In this document: piece by piece, positions 51,991 through 59,681 of the stretch | How positions within the stretch are numbered: the stretch's first letter is position 1 | How the letters are laid out: every line of letters begins with the position of its first letter | Source of the DNA: Alphaproteobacteria bacterium | Lineage (GTDB): Bacteria > Pseudomonadota > Alphaproteobacteria > RF32 > CAG-239 | NCBI GenBank assembly: GCA_017465405.1 | Contig: JAFTWG010000015.1 | Location: 62,001-126,000, forward strand | Reading direction: 5' to 3' | Length of the DNA stretch: 64,000 nucleotides | The notes under the pieces: generated by a model | Database searches by the model: none | Told to the model about the DNA's origin: nothing | What the model saw: only the letters and a program-made list of their open reading frames with translations | Made by a program: the position numbers and the translations under genes

Positions 51991-52632
51991 TTAGTTTATT
52001 TGTTGGATAGTTAATTCAACACGGCGATTTTGTGCTCGTCCTTCCGCTGTATCATTGGAAGCAATCGGATTTGTTTTACCCATTCCTCTAACCACCATAC
52101 GAGAAGCATTTACACCACGCAATGACAAATAATTTGCAACTGCAGAAGCACGATTTTGAGATAATGTATTATTATACGAATCAGAACCGGTACTATCAGT
52201 ATGTCCTGTTACATAAATAATGGTTTTATTGTATTCTGCCAAAACTTTGGCAACTGAATCTAACACCGAATTAAATCCGCTTTGAAATACAGCTGAATCA
52301 GTAGCAAAAGTAATGTTACTCGGCATAATAAGTAAGATTTGACCATTTTCAAGTTGTTGAACTTGAACACCTGTTCCGGTCAATTCCTGGCGAAGTTTAC
52401 GAGCTTGAACATCCATATATCCTCCAGTTGCCGCACCACCTAACGCACCAACACCGGCTCCGATTAAGGCACCTTTTTCTCCACCGATTAAAGCTCCTAC
52501 ACCGGCTCCTACTGCTGTTCCGATACCTGTTCCCCAAGCGGTTTTTGAAACTTTGCTTTGACCTGTATACGGATCTATGGCACAGGCTGCAAGCATACTG
52601 GTCAATAACATAATTGCTGCTATTTTCTTCAT
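51991..52632 (-). CDS. OmpA-family outer-membrane lipoprotein (YiaD-like)
   Basis: 213 residues. The lipobox 'MLAAC' gives a lipidated Cys at about 16. A glycine-zipper region (about 36-72, 'GVGALIGGEKGALIGAGVG') suggests membrane insertion. The OmpA C-terminal domain has 'ITFATDSAVF', 'YVTGHTDSTGSDSYNNTLSQ' and 'NRRVELTI' for peptidoglycan binding. It tethers the envelope or stabilises it. ATG 52632 follows AAGGAG; the upstream in-frame ATG lies before the SD itself. Confidence 0.93.
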   Translation of the reverse strand: MKKIAAIMLLTSMLAACAIDPYTGQSKVSKTAWGTGIGTAVGAGVGALIGGEKGALIGAGVGALGGAATGGYMDVQARKLRQELTGTGVQVQQLENGQILLIMPSNITFATDSAVFQSGFNSVLDSVAKVLAEYNKTIIYVTGHTDSTGSDSYNNTLSQNRASAVANYLSLRGVNASRMVVRGMGKTNPIASNDTAEGRAQNRRVELTIQQIN

Positions 52633-52717
52633 TTTTTTCTCCTTATTCATTACTATGAAACAGATTAAATAAAATTATTTAAAAGGGCAAGCAATCTTTT
52701 TATTCAAGCACAAAAAA

Positions 52718-52742
52718 AACAGGCAGTTCTAAACTACCTGTT
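52718..52742 (-). terminator. Terminator after the 111-residue membrane protein gene
   Basis: AACAGGCAGTT/AACTACCTGTT stem (one mismatch) followed by T8 on the minus strand. Confidence 0.8.
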
Positions 52743-52762
52743 CTCTAATTGCATTTGCAATA

Positions 52763-53098
52763 TTACTTGCGACTGTAAGCTTCATCGACACAATCGAGCA
52801 ACTTACGGCATGCGTCGATACCTCCCTCGCGCTGAGGAGAATCCTTCGCAGACTCGACATCTACACGAGAAGCAACCAAATCTATGCGAAGTTTCCGAAG
52901 AGCATCCTCATCAAGCCCATTGACAAGCCTCTTAAGATACTCCTCATAGATACCTATTTTGCCATTCAGCTCCGCGGCCTCTTCGTTTGCACGAGTACGG
53001 GCGGCCTTTGCCTTGTCCAACTTAGCGTTCTGCGACCAAAAAGCAAAGATAACACCGATGAGAACAACTGCAAGTACAACAACAAAAACTGCATTCAT
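52763..53098 (-). CDS. Unknown single-pass membrane protein with coiled-coil, GC-rich relative to neighbours
   Basis: 111 residues. An N-terminal membrane helix 'VFVVVLAVVLIGVIFAFW' is followed by a charged coiled coil ('KLDKAKAARTRANEEAAELN') and a helical domain ending with two Cys ('ACRKLLDCVDEAYSRK'). I do not recognise a family. Its codons are visibly richer in G and C than adjacent genes (many CTC, CGC, GCC), suggesting transfer. There is no SD. It has its own TTGACT/TACCAT promoter and terminator. Confidence 0.75.
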   Translation of the reverse strand: MNAVFVVVLAVVLIGVIFAFWSQNAKLDKAKAARTRANEEAAELNGKIGIYEEYLKRLVNGLDEDALRKLRIDLVASRVDVESAKDSPQREGGIDACRKLLDCVDEAYSRK

Positions 53099-53134
53099 AG
53101 TTAAATAATTTATTAAAAGTTAATACTAGGCAAT

Positions 53135-53163
53135 ATGGTACAAAAATTTTGTCCACAAGTCAA
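53135..53163 (-). promoter_or_regulatory. Promoter for the 111-residue membrane protein gene
   Basis: TTGACT (53158-53163) and TACCAT (53135-53140) are 17 bases apart on the minus strand, directly after the preceding terminator. Confidence 0.6.
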
Positions 53164-53175
53164 GTGCTTTATAAA

Positions 53176-53210
53176 AAAATATCCCGAAAAATTGAATTTC
53201 GGGATATTTT
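53176..53210 (-). terminator. Terminator after the AT-hook-like gene
   Basis: AAAATATCCCGAAA/TTTCGGGATATTTT 14-bp stem with T's on the minus strand. Confidence 0.85.
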
Positions 53211-53225
53211 TATTCGCAAAGATTA

Positions 53226-54179
53226 TTAGCTTTCGGCAACTTCACAAACATAACGGATTTTTTTGTCAGTCATAGAATTTTCTCCGAAATATGTTTCATG
53301 CGGATCTTGGTAATGACCTTCAAACTTGTCTCCACCCATTTTCTTGAGCAACATATTGAGTTCAGGGAGAACCGCTTTAATCGAGGCGTCGTGAATATTT
53401 TCCTTAATTTTCCACTTAACACCGTTATAAGCAGGCAGTTTGTTTCGAGCATAAGCTAACGCAACTCGCTTAGTTAAACCGGGATATTCGTCCGTATAAT
53501 AAAGAATGAACTCTTTGTTTCCGTCTCTACGCAAATACGGAATAAATACTCCGATAGCTCTGGCTTCTGTCAAAACACGGTTAGTCCTGACAAAGCGGTC
53601 TTTGTACATATACAAAGCATAAAGAGAGTACTCTTTTCCAAACTTTAGAGCTTCAACTTCTTCCTCAAAAGATTTTTCCGGCTCTGTTTCAGGCTCATCC
53701 GGCTTTTCCTCGATTTGCACGGTTGGTTGGGAGGCAACAATTTCGCCGACAGGCTCACTTTCTGTTTCTTCAGCTTTTTCCTCTTTGACAACAACTTTTT
53801 TAGGTCGTCCGAGTTTTTTGCCGTTTTTACTGTACCCTTTTTGAGGTATGACCGGTGAAGATTCTGGAGTTTCGGTCTCTCCTTTATCCTTAACCTCTTC
53901 TTCGTTCTTAATTACAGGTGTCGTTTGTAACAAAGCACTTGTATCAACCTCACAAAACTCGGCTAATTGCTTCAAAGAAACATAAGCCGGCATAATTTGT
54001 TCTTTCACCTGCTTGGCAAAATCCACAAATGCGGCATTTTCTTTCGGAAAACAATCTGCCATTTCAAGCTTGTAGCGATTAATAAACTCGCTCACCACCG
54101 CCAGAGCCTCTTCTTTAGACAGCTCCAACTCAAAAATTGCATCAAGCAACTTTTGCATAATTTTCGATTTTTTAACCAT
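53226..54179 (-). CDS. Unknown two-domain protein with an AT-hook-like GRPKK linker
   Basis: 317 residues. A helical N-terminal domain (about 1-90) is followed by an acidic, Pro/Glu/Thr-rich linker (about 90-180) that contains 'KKLGRPKKVVVKEE' (a Gly-Arg-Pro AT-hook core), and a C-terminal alpha/beta domain (about 185-315, 'EFILYYTDEYPGLTKRVALAY'). DNA binding is inferred only from the hook. No family is recognised. There is no SD; the leader is AAATTTTCAACC before ATG. It follows the membrane-anchored 54213 gene by 33 bases and is probably in one operon with it. The neighbour 52763 has its own promoter. Confidence 0.75.
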   Translation of the reverse strand: MVKKSKIMQKLLDAIFELELSKEEALAVVSEFINRYKLEMADCFPKENAAFVDFAKQVKEQIMPAYVSLKQLAEFCEVDTSALLQTTPVIKNEEEVKDKGETETPESSPVIPQKGYSKNGKKLGRPKKVVVKEEKAEETESEPVGEIVASQPTVQIEEKPDEPETEPEKSFEEEVEALKFGKEYSLYALYMYKDRFVRTNRVLTEARAIGVFIPYLRRDGNKEFILYYTDEYPGLTKRVALAYARNKLPAYNGVKWKIKENIHDASIKAVLPELNMLLKKMGGDKFEGHYQDPHETYFGENSMTDKKIRYVCEVAES

Positions 54180-54212
54180 GGTTGAAAATTTAAATGAATA
54201 AATAATTAGGTT

Positions 54213-54701
54213 CTATTTAACCTCAATGCTCACAATTTCAAAGTCCTGAAGCGGATACCATTTCTTTATCATATCAGACAAATGAACTGATATCACGTTA
54301 AAATCATCTGTTTCAGCCAACAACGACGGAAGAGCATGTTCAATATCTTCTTGATATTTCTTAACCATTCCGGCATGGTCGGTTTTGTAAGTCTTGACTA
54401 TTTCAAATTCTCCTTGATATTTGTATTTGCTACAAATTTTCATTTCGTAAACTTTACCGTCACACCACACCTTTATCTTATCGGTAATGCTGTATGGTAT
54501 TCTGCGAGAAAAGAAATCCTCTTTAAAGTCGTAATAGTTATACCGACTATCTTTCCAATAAATTGGCGGACAATATTCCGGCTCACTAAGAAGAACATTT
54601 TCATCGTCAAGCTGTCTGACAACAGACGGACGTTCAAATCTGACAAACATCAACAGCACAACAATTACTGCTAATGCAAAAATAATTTTAAACCATTTCA
54701 T
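54213..54701 (-). CDS. Unknown membrane-anchored extracytoplasmic protein
   Basis: 162 residues. An N-terminal anchor 'WFKIIFALAVIVVLLMFV' is followed by a soluble domain with strands and helices ('KIKVWCDGKVYEMKICSKY', 'YQEDIEHALPSLLAE') ending 'LQDFEIVSIEVK'. The layout (N-terminal helix, small alpha/beta domain with late helix then strand) faintly recalls SPFH/band 7 proteins, but no signature is clear. There is no SD; the leader is AAAATTTATAGCTT before ATG. Its promoter is at 54750-54778. It is first in an operon with 53226. Confidence 0.7.
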   Translation of the reverse strand: MKWFKIIFALAVIVVLLMFVRFERPSVVRQLDDENVLLSEPEYCPPIYWKDSRYNYYDFKEDFFSRRIPYSITDKIKVWCDGKVYEMKICSKYKYQGEFEIVKTYKTDHAGMVKKYQEDIEHALPSLLAETDDFNVISVHLSDMIKKWYPLQDFEIVSIEVK

Positions 54702-54749
54702 AAGCTATAAATTTTAATAAGTGAAACAATAATCATAAAAAGCGAGATG

Positions 54750-54778
54750 ATTATACATATAAATATAAAGTTACGCAA
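54750..54778 (-). promoter_or_regulatory. Promoter of the 54213-53226 operon
   Basis: TTGCGT (54773-54778) and TATAAT (54750-54755) are 17 bases apart on the minus strand. Confidence 0.65.
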
Positions 54779-54871
54779 GATTTTAAAATAACTATTTAAG
54801 TAAATAAAATTTGCTTTTATTTATCAGTATGTTATAACCTTTACGATATTATATAAAGAAAGGATTTTCGT

Positions 54872-55831
54872 ATGTTACATGCGTCGTTTTTAATTTTAGT
54901 CGGTTTTGTGTTATTGATGGTTGGAGCAGAATATACTGTAAGAGGAGCTGTTGCCATTGCCAATAAATTAAAAATTCCACCGATAATCATTGGGTTAACC
55001 ATTGTTGCTTTTGGAACCTCCGCTCCCGAATTTGTAGTTAGCATCAGAGCTGCGTTAAGTGGAGGAGCCGGAATTTCTATCGGTAACGTCGTCGGTTCTA
55101 ACGTCGCAAATGTACTTTTAATATTAGGTGCAGCAGCAATGATATATCCTATAACATGTGAACGTCGTGTTTTCTTAAAAGATTTCACTTTCTTGTTAGC
55201 CGTTAACATTATTTTTGTTGTTTTTTCGTTTACCGGAACTTTTGTTATGTGGCAAGGTATAGTGATGTTACTTTTACTCTTCGCTTTTATTTATTACAAC
55301 TATCGCAATTCAATTAATTCAGAACCCGATGAAGAAAGCACAAGTCCGATTGCTGAAAAAAATTGGCTTTTTGTTGTAGGTGTTACAGTTTTGGGCTTAG
55401 CCGGCATTATTTATGGAGCTGATTTATTAGTAAAGGGGGCTGTTGATATTGCGCGCATTTTAGGAATATCAGAAGAAATTATCGGTCTTACCATAATTGC
55501 TGTCGGAACATCTTTGCCTGAATTAGCAACCACCATAATGGCAGCAATTCGCCATCAAAACGGCGTAGCTTTAGGTAATGTAGTCGGTTCAAATATATGG
55601 AATATTGTTTTTATTATGGGCTTTACTTCAACCGTTATCGATGTACCGGTACCACAACAATTTATATATTATGATATGTGGGTTATGTTGTTATCGACAA
55701 TCATTCTTCTTCCGATTATGATGACAAAATCTCGTATAAGTAGAATTGAGGGAACATTTTTTGTTATAATTTATGCCCTTTATTTAGTCAGTCAAATTCT
55801 TATTTCCAAAGGAATTATAATCTTCGGCTAA
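54872..55831 (+). CDS. Calcium/sodium antiporter (CaCA family, YrbG-like)
   Basis: 319 residues with ten predicted membrane helices in two inverted halves. The alpha repeats are 'TIVAFGTSAPEFVVSIRAAL' and 'IIAVGTSLPELATTIMAAI', each followed by 'GNVVGSN'. The acidic cytoplasmic loop lies between the halves ('SINSEPDEESTS'). It exchanges Ca2+ for Na+ at the inner membrane. The SD is AAAGGA. It is monocistronic with a shared terminator. Confidence 0.94.
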   Translation: MLHASFLILVGFVLLMVGAEYTVRGAVAIANKLKIPPIIIGLTIVAFGTSAPEFVVSIRAALSGGAGISIGNVVGSNVANVLLILGAAAMIYPITCERRVFLKDFTFLLAVNIIFVVFSFTGTFVMWQGIVMLLLLFAFIYYNYRNSINSEPDEESTSPIAEKNWLFVVGVTVLGLAGIIYGADLLVKGAVDIARILGISEEIIGLTIIAVGTSLPELATTIMAAIRHQNGVALGNVVGSNIWNIVFIMGFTSTVIDVPVPQQFIYYDMWVMLLSTIILLPIMMTKSRISRIEGTFFVIIYALYLVSQILISKGIIIFG

Positions 55832-55843
55832 ATTTTATGACAA

Positions 55844-55877
55844 TAAAAAAAGCGGTTTTAATAACCGCTTTTTTATT
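55844..55877 (+). terminator. Bidirectional terminator between the antiporter and ctrA
   Basis: AAAAAAGCGGTT/AACCGCTTTTTT hairpin with T's on both sides. Confidence 0.8.
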
Positions 55878-55885
55878 GTATTTAT

Positions 55886-56569
55886 TTATTTTTCATCAGG
55901 GTCACGGAGAACATAACCACGTCCCCAAACTGTTTCAATATAGTTCTTTCCGCCTGAGGCTTTTTCTAATTTTTTACGAAGTTTACAAATAAACACGTCA
56001 ATAATTTTCAATTCCGGCTCATCAATTCCGCCATATAAATGATTTAAGAACTGGTCCTTGTTTAAAGTAGAACCTTTACGAACAGATAACAATTCCATAA
56101 TACCATATTCTTTACCGGTTAGGTGCAAAACTTCACCATTAACACTTACTGTTTGATTGTTTATATTAACCTCAATATCTCCGGTACGAATAACCGAATC
56201 TGCATGTCCTTCATTACGGCGAACAATAGCTTTAATTCTGGCTAACAATTCTGCTCTATCAAAGGGCTTTGTCAAATAGTCATCGGCACCAAAATCAAGA
56301 CCTTTAACCTTGTTTTCGGCAACATTAATACCCGATAAAATCAAAACAGGTGTTGTTTTCTTTGCAGAACGCAAACGCTTTAAAACTTCATAGCCATTAA
56401 TATCTGGCAACATAAGATCCAAAATTATGATATCATAATCATAATGTTTACCGATATCAAGACCATCTTCGCCCAAATCGGCAGTATCAACTATCATCCC
56501 TTCTTTTTTAAGCATCATTTCAATACTTTGAGATACAGCATAATCATCTTCAATTAACAAAACTCGCAT
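55886..56569 (-). CDS. ctrA: Cell-cycle response regulator CtrA
   Basis: 227 residues. The receiver domain begins '[20 protein letters not shown]', with phospho-Asp51 in '[20 protein letters not shown]' and '[20 protein letters not shown]'. The OmpR-type winged helix ends '[20 protein letters not shown]' then '[10 protein letters not shown]', all CtrA hallmarks. It controls replication initiation, division and motility genes in Alphaproteobacteria. ATG 56569 follows AAGGAG. Three TTAAC half-sites lie upstream. The CckA/ChpT phosphorelay is not in this window. Confidence 0.96.
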   Translation of the reverse strand: MRVLLIEDDYAVSQSIEMMLKKEGMIVDTADLGEDGLDIGKHYDYDIIILDLMLPDINGYEVLKRLRSAKKTTPVLILSGINVAENKVKGLDFGADDYLTKPFDRAELLARIKAIVRRNEGHADSVIRTGDIEVNINNQTVSVNGEVLHLTGKEYGIMELLSVRKGSTLNKDQFLNHLYGGIDEPELKIIDVFICKLRKKLEKASGGKNYIETVWGRGYVLRDPDEK

Positions 56570-56630
56570 TCCGGTTCTCCTTGAGAAAATAACGTAACTG
56601 GTGATATCATACATAGGATTTTTTTATTTG

Positions 56631-56665
56631 TTAACTTTTTTTAGCAAATGTTAACAATTATTAAC
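56631..56665. promoter_or_regulatory. Cluster of TTAAC half-sites between ctrA and sodB
   Basis: TTAAC occurs at 56631, 56651 and 56661, spaced 20 and 10 bases apart (one helical face). CtrA binds TTAA-N7-TTAA, and here the close pair has N6. Autoregulation of ctrA and/or control of sodB is plausible but unproven. Confidence 0.4.
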
Positions 56666-56723
56666 AACTTTTTTTATATAGTAACTATATATATAATGGA
56701 AACATATGAATAAGGAGAAAAAA

Positions 56724-57293
56724 ATGACATTTAAGATGATTGAGTTGCCTTATGAAAAAAATGCTCTTGAGCCTTATATTTCCGCTCAAACATTCGACTA
56801 TCACTATGGCAAACATTACAAAACTTATGTTGATAACTTGAACAAACTTATTGAAAATACCGAATTTGCCACAATGAGTTTAGAAGAAATCATCAAAAAC
56901 ACCTACGCCAAACCGGAATACACCGCAATTTTTAATAATGCGGCACAAACTTGGAATCATGAATTTTTCTGGAAATCGATGCGTCCTAACGGTGGAGGAG
57001 AACCGAAATCGGAACTAAAACAAAAAATTGAGACCTCGTTCGGAACAATTGAAAAATTTAAAGAAGAATTTAAGACTGCGGCAATAACTCAATTTGGCAG
57101 TGGTTGGGCATGGTTAGTTGAGGATAACGGCACATTAAAAGTTATCAAAACATCAAATGCCGACACTCCGATTGCTCACAACCTAAAGCCTATCTTAACA
57201 ATAGATGTTTGGGAACACGCATATTATTTAGATTATCAAAATAAACGTGCAGATTTTGTTGACGAATATATAAAAAATCTGCTAAACTGGTAA
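56724..57293 (+). CDS. sodB: Superoxide dismutase (Fe type)
   Basis: 189 residues. The ligands lie in 'TFDYHYGKHYKTYV' (His), 'NNAAQTWNHEFFWKSM' (His), and 'TIDVWEHAYYLDYQNKR' (Asp, His). 'FGSGWAWL' is present. Gln in 'AAQTWNH' is the outer-sphere residue typical of FeSOD. It dismutates superoxide in the cytoplasm. ATG 56724 follows AAGGAG; the ATG 18 bases upstream precedes the SD. The leader ATGAATAAGGAGAAAAAA is identical to that of the OmpA-like lipoprotein gene. Confidence 0.95.
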   Translation: MTFKMIELPYEKNALEPYISAQTFDYHYGKHYKTYVDNLNKLIENTEFATMSLEEIIKNTYAKPEYTAIFNNAAQTWNHEFFWKSMRPNGGGEPKSELKQKIETSFGTIEKFKEEFKTAAITQFGSGWAWLVEDNGTLKVIKTSNADTPIAHNLKPILTIDVWEHAYYLDYQNKRADFVDEYIKNLLNW

Positions 57294-57341
57294 TTGAATA
57301 GAGAGGAATCTCTATCGTTAAATTATTACAAGGAGACTGAT

Positions 57342-57512
57342 ATGAAAACATATCTCAGTGGAACTGAAGCCATAAAAGGAAACGATGTATTCAAAGAATT
57401 GACTGTAGCTGCAAAAAGATTTTTTGAAGCACCGGAAACACCGAAACGTTTTCCGAAAAAAGGGTTTGAGTTACCTACATTAGTGGCGATGAAAGATTGT
57501 CAAAACAGTTAA
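57342..57512 (+). CDS. Small unknown protein, 56 aa
   Basis: The protein begins 'MKTYLSGTEAIKGNDVFKEL' behind a strong AAGGAG and ends '...ATLVAMKDCQNS'-like with a Phe/Pro/Lys-rich middle ('KRFPKKGFELP'). ATG 57342 is preferred to an earlier start at 57294 inside the sodB intergenic region. It has no membrane helix and no recognised domain. It lies 48 bases after sodB and 11 bases before the next unknown gene, so the three may be co-transcribed. Confidence 0.65.
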   Translation: MKTYLSGTEAIKGNDVFKELTVAAKRFFEAPETPKRFPKKGFELPTLVAMKDCQNS

Positions 57513-57523
57513 CGAGGTGAATA

Positions 57524-57880
57524 ATGAGTGAATATACAACCGAAAAGAAATTTGTAGTGGCAGAAGGCGATGGCGGTGAGTTGTATATTTTCATTACTGC
57601 CAAGTCTAATAAGCCTTCTTCCCCGCAGATTATATATGACGGACGGGACCATGCCGTATTTTTGCGGAATAATGAGCAAAAAATAATTTTAGATTATATT
57701 CATCCCGATGTAAGAGAAAAGCTTAGTCGCTCAAAAGAAGTTGTAATCGTTGAAACTTTGCTAGAAAATATAAAAGAAAGTTATTTTGCTGACCTAAAAG
57801 TGGTAGAACAAATTCCGGTAGACTGGAATTTGATTGGATTAAGCACTTGGGAAGATGCAGCAAGTGGAGCCATTATATAA
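57524..57880 (+). CDS. Unknown soluble protein, 118 aa
   Basis: The protein begins 'MSEYTTEKKFVVAEGDGGEL' and is mixed alpha/beta ('IILDYIHPDVREKLS', 'VVIVETLLENIKESYFADL'), ending in 'STWEDAASGAII'. There is no signal peptide or membrane helix. The SD is GAGGTG. No family is recognised. It probably forms a unit with the 56-residue gene and lies just before tRNA-Glu. Confidence 0.7.
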   Translation: MSEYTTEKKFVVAEGDGGELYIFITAKSNKPSSPQIIYDGRDHAVFLRNNEQKIILDYIHPDVREKLSRSKEVVIVETLLENIKESYFADLKVVEQIPVDWNLIGLSTWEDAASGAII

Positions 57881-57932
57881 AAAAACACTTGCCATAATTA
57901 TTTTTTTAGATTACAAGTTCTTTATCTTTGAC

Positions 57933-58008
57933 GGTCCCATCGTCTAGTGGCCTAGGACATCGCCCTCTCACGGCGGTAACGCGAGTTCGAGTCTCGCTGG
58001 GATCACCA
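57933..58008 (+). tRNA. tRNA-Glu (anticodon CTC)
   Basis: 76 bases with encoded CCA. The acceptor is GGTCCCA/TGGGATC, the D arm TCGTCTAGTGGCCTAGGA, the anticodon arm CGCCCTCTCACGGCG (CTC) and the T arm GCGAGTTCGAGTCTCGC. Confidence 0.96.
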
Positions 58009-58012
58009 ATAC

Positions 58013-58041
58013 AAACGGCAGGTTTAAACAGCCGTTTTTTT
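58013..58041 (+). terminator. Terminator after tRNA-Glu
   Basis: AAACGGC/GCCGTTT stem followed by T's. Confidence 0.7.
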
Positions 58042-58065
58042 ATTTTCAAGGCTCTGACAAGTTCT

Positions 58066-58092
58066 GATGTTTGTTTTTCAAAAACAAACATC
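58066..58092. repeat. 13-bp near-perfect palindrome upstream of the P-loop gene
   Basis: GATGTTTGTTTTT-C-AAAAACAAACATC. There is no following T run, so an operator, attenuator or mobile-element scar are all possible. Confidence 0.5.
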
Positions 58093-58180
58093 TTGGATAG
58101 TTTTACGAACTTTAGGGGATTTACTTTGTGTGCTTAATATTATAATCTGTATCAAAATAATAAATTTTGAGAAAATACAA

Positions 58181-58705
58181 ATGAAAATCTTAATCATCGG
58201 GCCGCTCGGCGCAGGGAAATCTGCACTTGCTTATACCATAAATAAAAAATATGGCTTATCGCGTTTGAATCTTGATGAGGTATATCGAATTAAAAATGGC
58301 GGTTATCGTTCGGAAGATGAACAATTTTGTATTTTAAATAGTTTTCTTAATAACAACTCAAGCTGGGTTATGGAAGGTTGCCAAAAAACACTTTACGAAA
58401 GAGTTAAACCGGATTTGATTGTAGATATGCGAATTAGTCGCTTGTTGGCAATATGGCGTTTCACTACTCGTTTTTTGAAAGCTAAAAAACTTATAGGTAA
58501 GGATATTTCTCCCGATTTACCGATACAAGCCTATCATTACAGAAAAATAACTTTATCTAAAATTCTGGATTGGGATAGAGCAAACAAGGAAATTAACCAA
58601 CAGATTGCTGATTTTTTAAGAAATACCAAAATTCCGATTTTAACGTGTAAAAATTTTAGAAGTTATCAAAAAATTTTTGATTATATTGAACGTGTCTGCT
58701 CATAA
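58181..58705 (+). CDS. P-loop kinase-like protein (DNA topology modulation FlaR family)
   Basis: 174 residues. Walker A is 'ILIIGPLGAGKSALAYTI', then 'GLSRLNLDEVY' and 'WVMEGCQKTLYER' as in FlaR-type adenylate-kinase-like proteins. The C-terminal 'AYHYRKITLSKILDWDRANK' is a lid-like helix. The true substrate of this family is uncertain. ATG 58181 is used; the long in-frame upstream part lies in the palindrome and promoter region. The SD is weak. Confidence 0.82.
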   Translation: MKILIIGPLGAGKSALAYTINKKYGLSRLNLDEVYRIKNGGYRSEDEQFCILNSFLNNNSSWVMEGCQKTLYERVKPDLIVDMRISRLLAIWRFTTRFLKAKKLIGKDISPDLPIQAYHYRKITLSKILDWDRANKEINQQIADFLRNTKIPILTCKNFRSYQKIFDYIERVCS

Positions 58706-58732
58706 CTTGCGAGCAAAACGTTACTTATGTAA

Positions 58733-58758
58733 GTGCTCCCTTTGGGGAGTGCTTTTTT
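58733..58758 (+). terminator. Terminator after the P-loop gene
   Basis: GTGCTCCC/GGGAGTGC stem (two G-T pairs) followed by T6. Confidence 0.75.
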
Positions 58759-58826
58759 ATATTCTAATCATATCTTTTTATTTTCTCAAATTTCGCTTAA
58801 ATTCAAGCTATTTAAATGCAAAACAC

Positions 58827-58855
58827 TTGACAAAAAATAGAAGTAATTTTATAGT
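58827..58855 (+). promoter_or_regulatory. Consensus-like promoter for the 58885 gene
   Basis: TTGACA (58827-58832) and TATAGT (58850-58855), 17 bases apart, leave a leader of about 22 bases. Confidence 0.75.
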
Positions 58856-58884
58856 ACGAATATCAATCAAATTATAAATTTACT

Positions 58885-59562
58885 ATGTACAACTTATTTT
58901 TACTTTTCGACGAACAACGAGAGATGTTGCGTTCGATGGATACTATCAGGGCTGATGATATCAAAAAAATTGTGCGGGAAGTAACTTGCTCAAAAATCAA
59001 GAAAGTAAAAACCGGAAAACTTCGTATTATTAACAAGTTTTTTCCTTTACTTAGAGATTCTGAGCTACCCAATCACGAAGGACACTATGTCTTCTACTCA
59101 TTTGAAAAGAAAAATATTTTTTCTTTTTCAAAGGCAAATAGGCGAGTATTTATTTGGCCATTAGGGGCAGACAAGATTTTGGCCGTTCCATTTGAAAGTG
59201 TTATCTTCGAATATCCGGAGAATGAGGCTAAAGAAAATGTTCTCTTACAAGAACAAGGAGAGGAACAACTTGTATGTAAAAGAGAATATGACGGCAAAGA
59301 GCACGAATGTTTTTTCAAAAAAATGCAGATTTTCCGAGAATTTGCAGTAGGAAAAAACGATATTGTATGCACAAAAGACCTTGCTGTTCATTACTACAGA
59401 TGGGCAAATCCTGATCCTTGGGTAAAAGAAAATTTCACGATTAAAAACTACGAAAAACCAATGTTTTATTTGCGTAATCAGCCACGAATGATTCCTGGTT
59501 ATAGCGTACAATTATCGTACCCTAGAAGACCTGTTCACTACGGTTTCCATGTTGAAGAATAA
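58885..59562 (+). CDS. Unknown soluble protein, 225 aa
   Basis: It begins 'MYNLFLLFDEQREMLRSMD' and is mixed alpha/beta with many aromatic residues ('VFIWPLGADKILAVPFESVI', 'AVHYYRWANPDPWVK'). There is no signal peptide, membrane helix or recognised domain. The C-terminus is Arg/Pro-rich ('YPRRPVHYGFHVEE'). There is no SD; the leader is ATAAATTTACT before ATG, matching the other SD-less genes. It is monocistronic, with a strong promoter and terminator. Confidence 0.75.
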   Translation: MYNLFLLFDEQREMLRSMDTIRADDIKKIVREVTCSKIKKVKTGKLRIINKFFPLLRDSELPNHEGHYVFYSFEKKNIFSFSKANRRVFIWPLGADKILAVPFESVIFEYPENEAKENVLLQEQGEEQLVCKREYDGKEHECFFKKMQIFREFAVGKNDIVCTKDLAVHYYRWANPDPWVKENFTIKNYEKPMFYLRNQPRMIPGYSVQLSYPRRPVHYGFHVEE

Positions 59563-59605
59563 ATAAAGAAATTTATTTTTTTGTTTATTCATAATCTGTG
59601 ATAAA

Positions 59606-59637
59606 AAAGAGGAAGCATCAGCTTCCTCTTTTTTCTT
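59606..59637 (+). terminator. Terminator after the 58885 gene
   Basis: AAAGAGGAAGC/GCTTCCTCTTT stem with a T run. Confidence 0.85.
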
Positions 59638-59681
59638 TATCATCTGTTTACAAATACTTTTTTAGAACATACGAAAACAAA

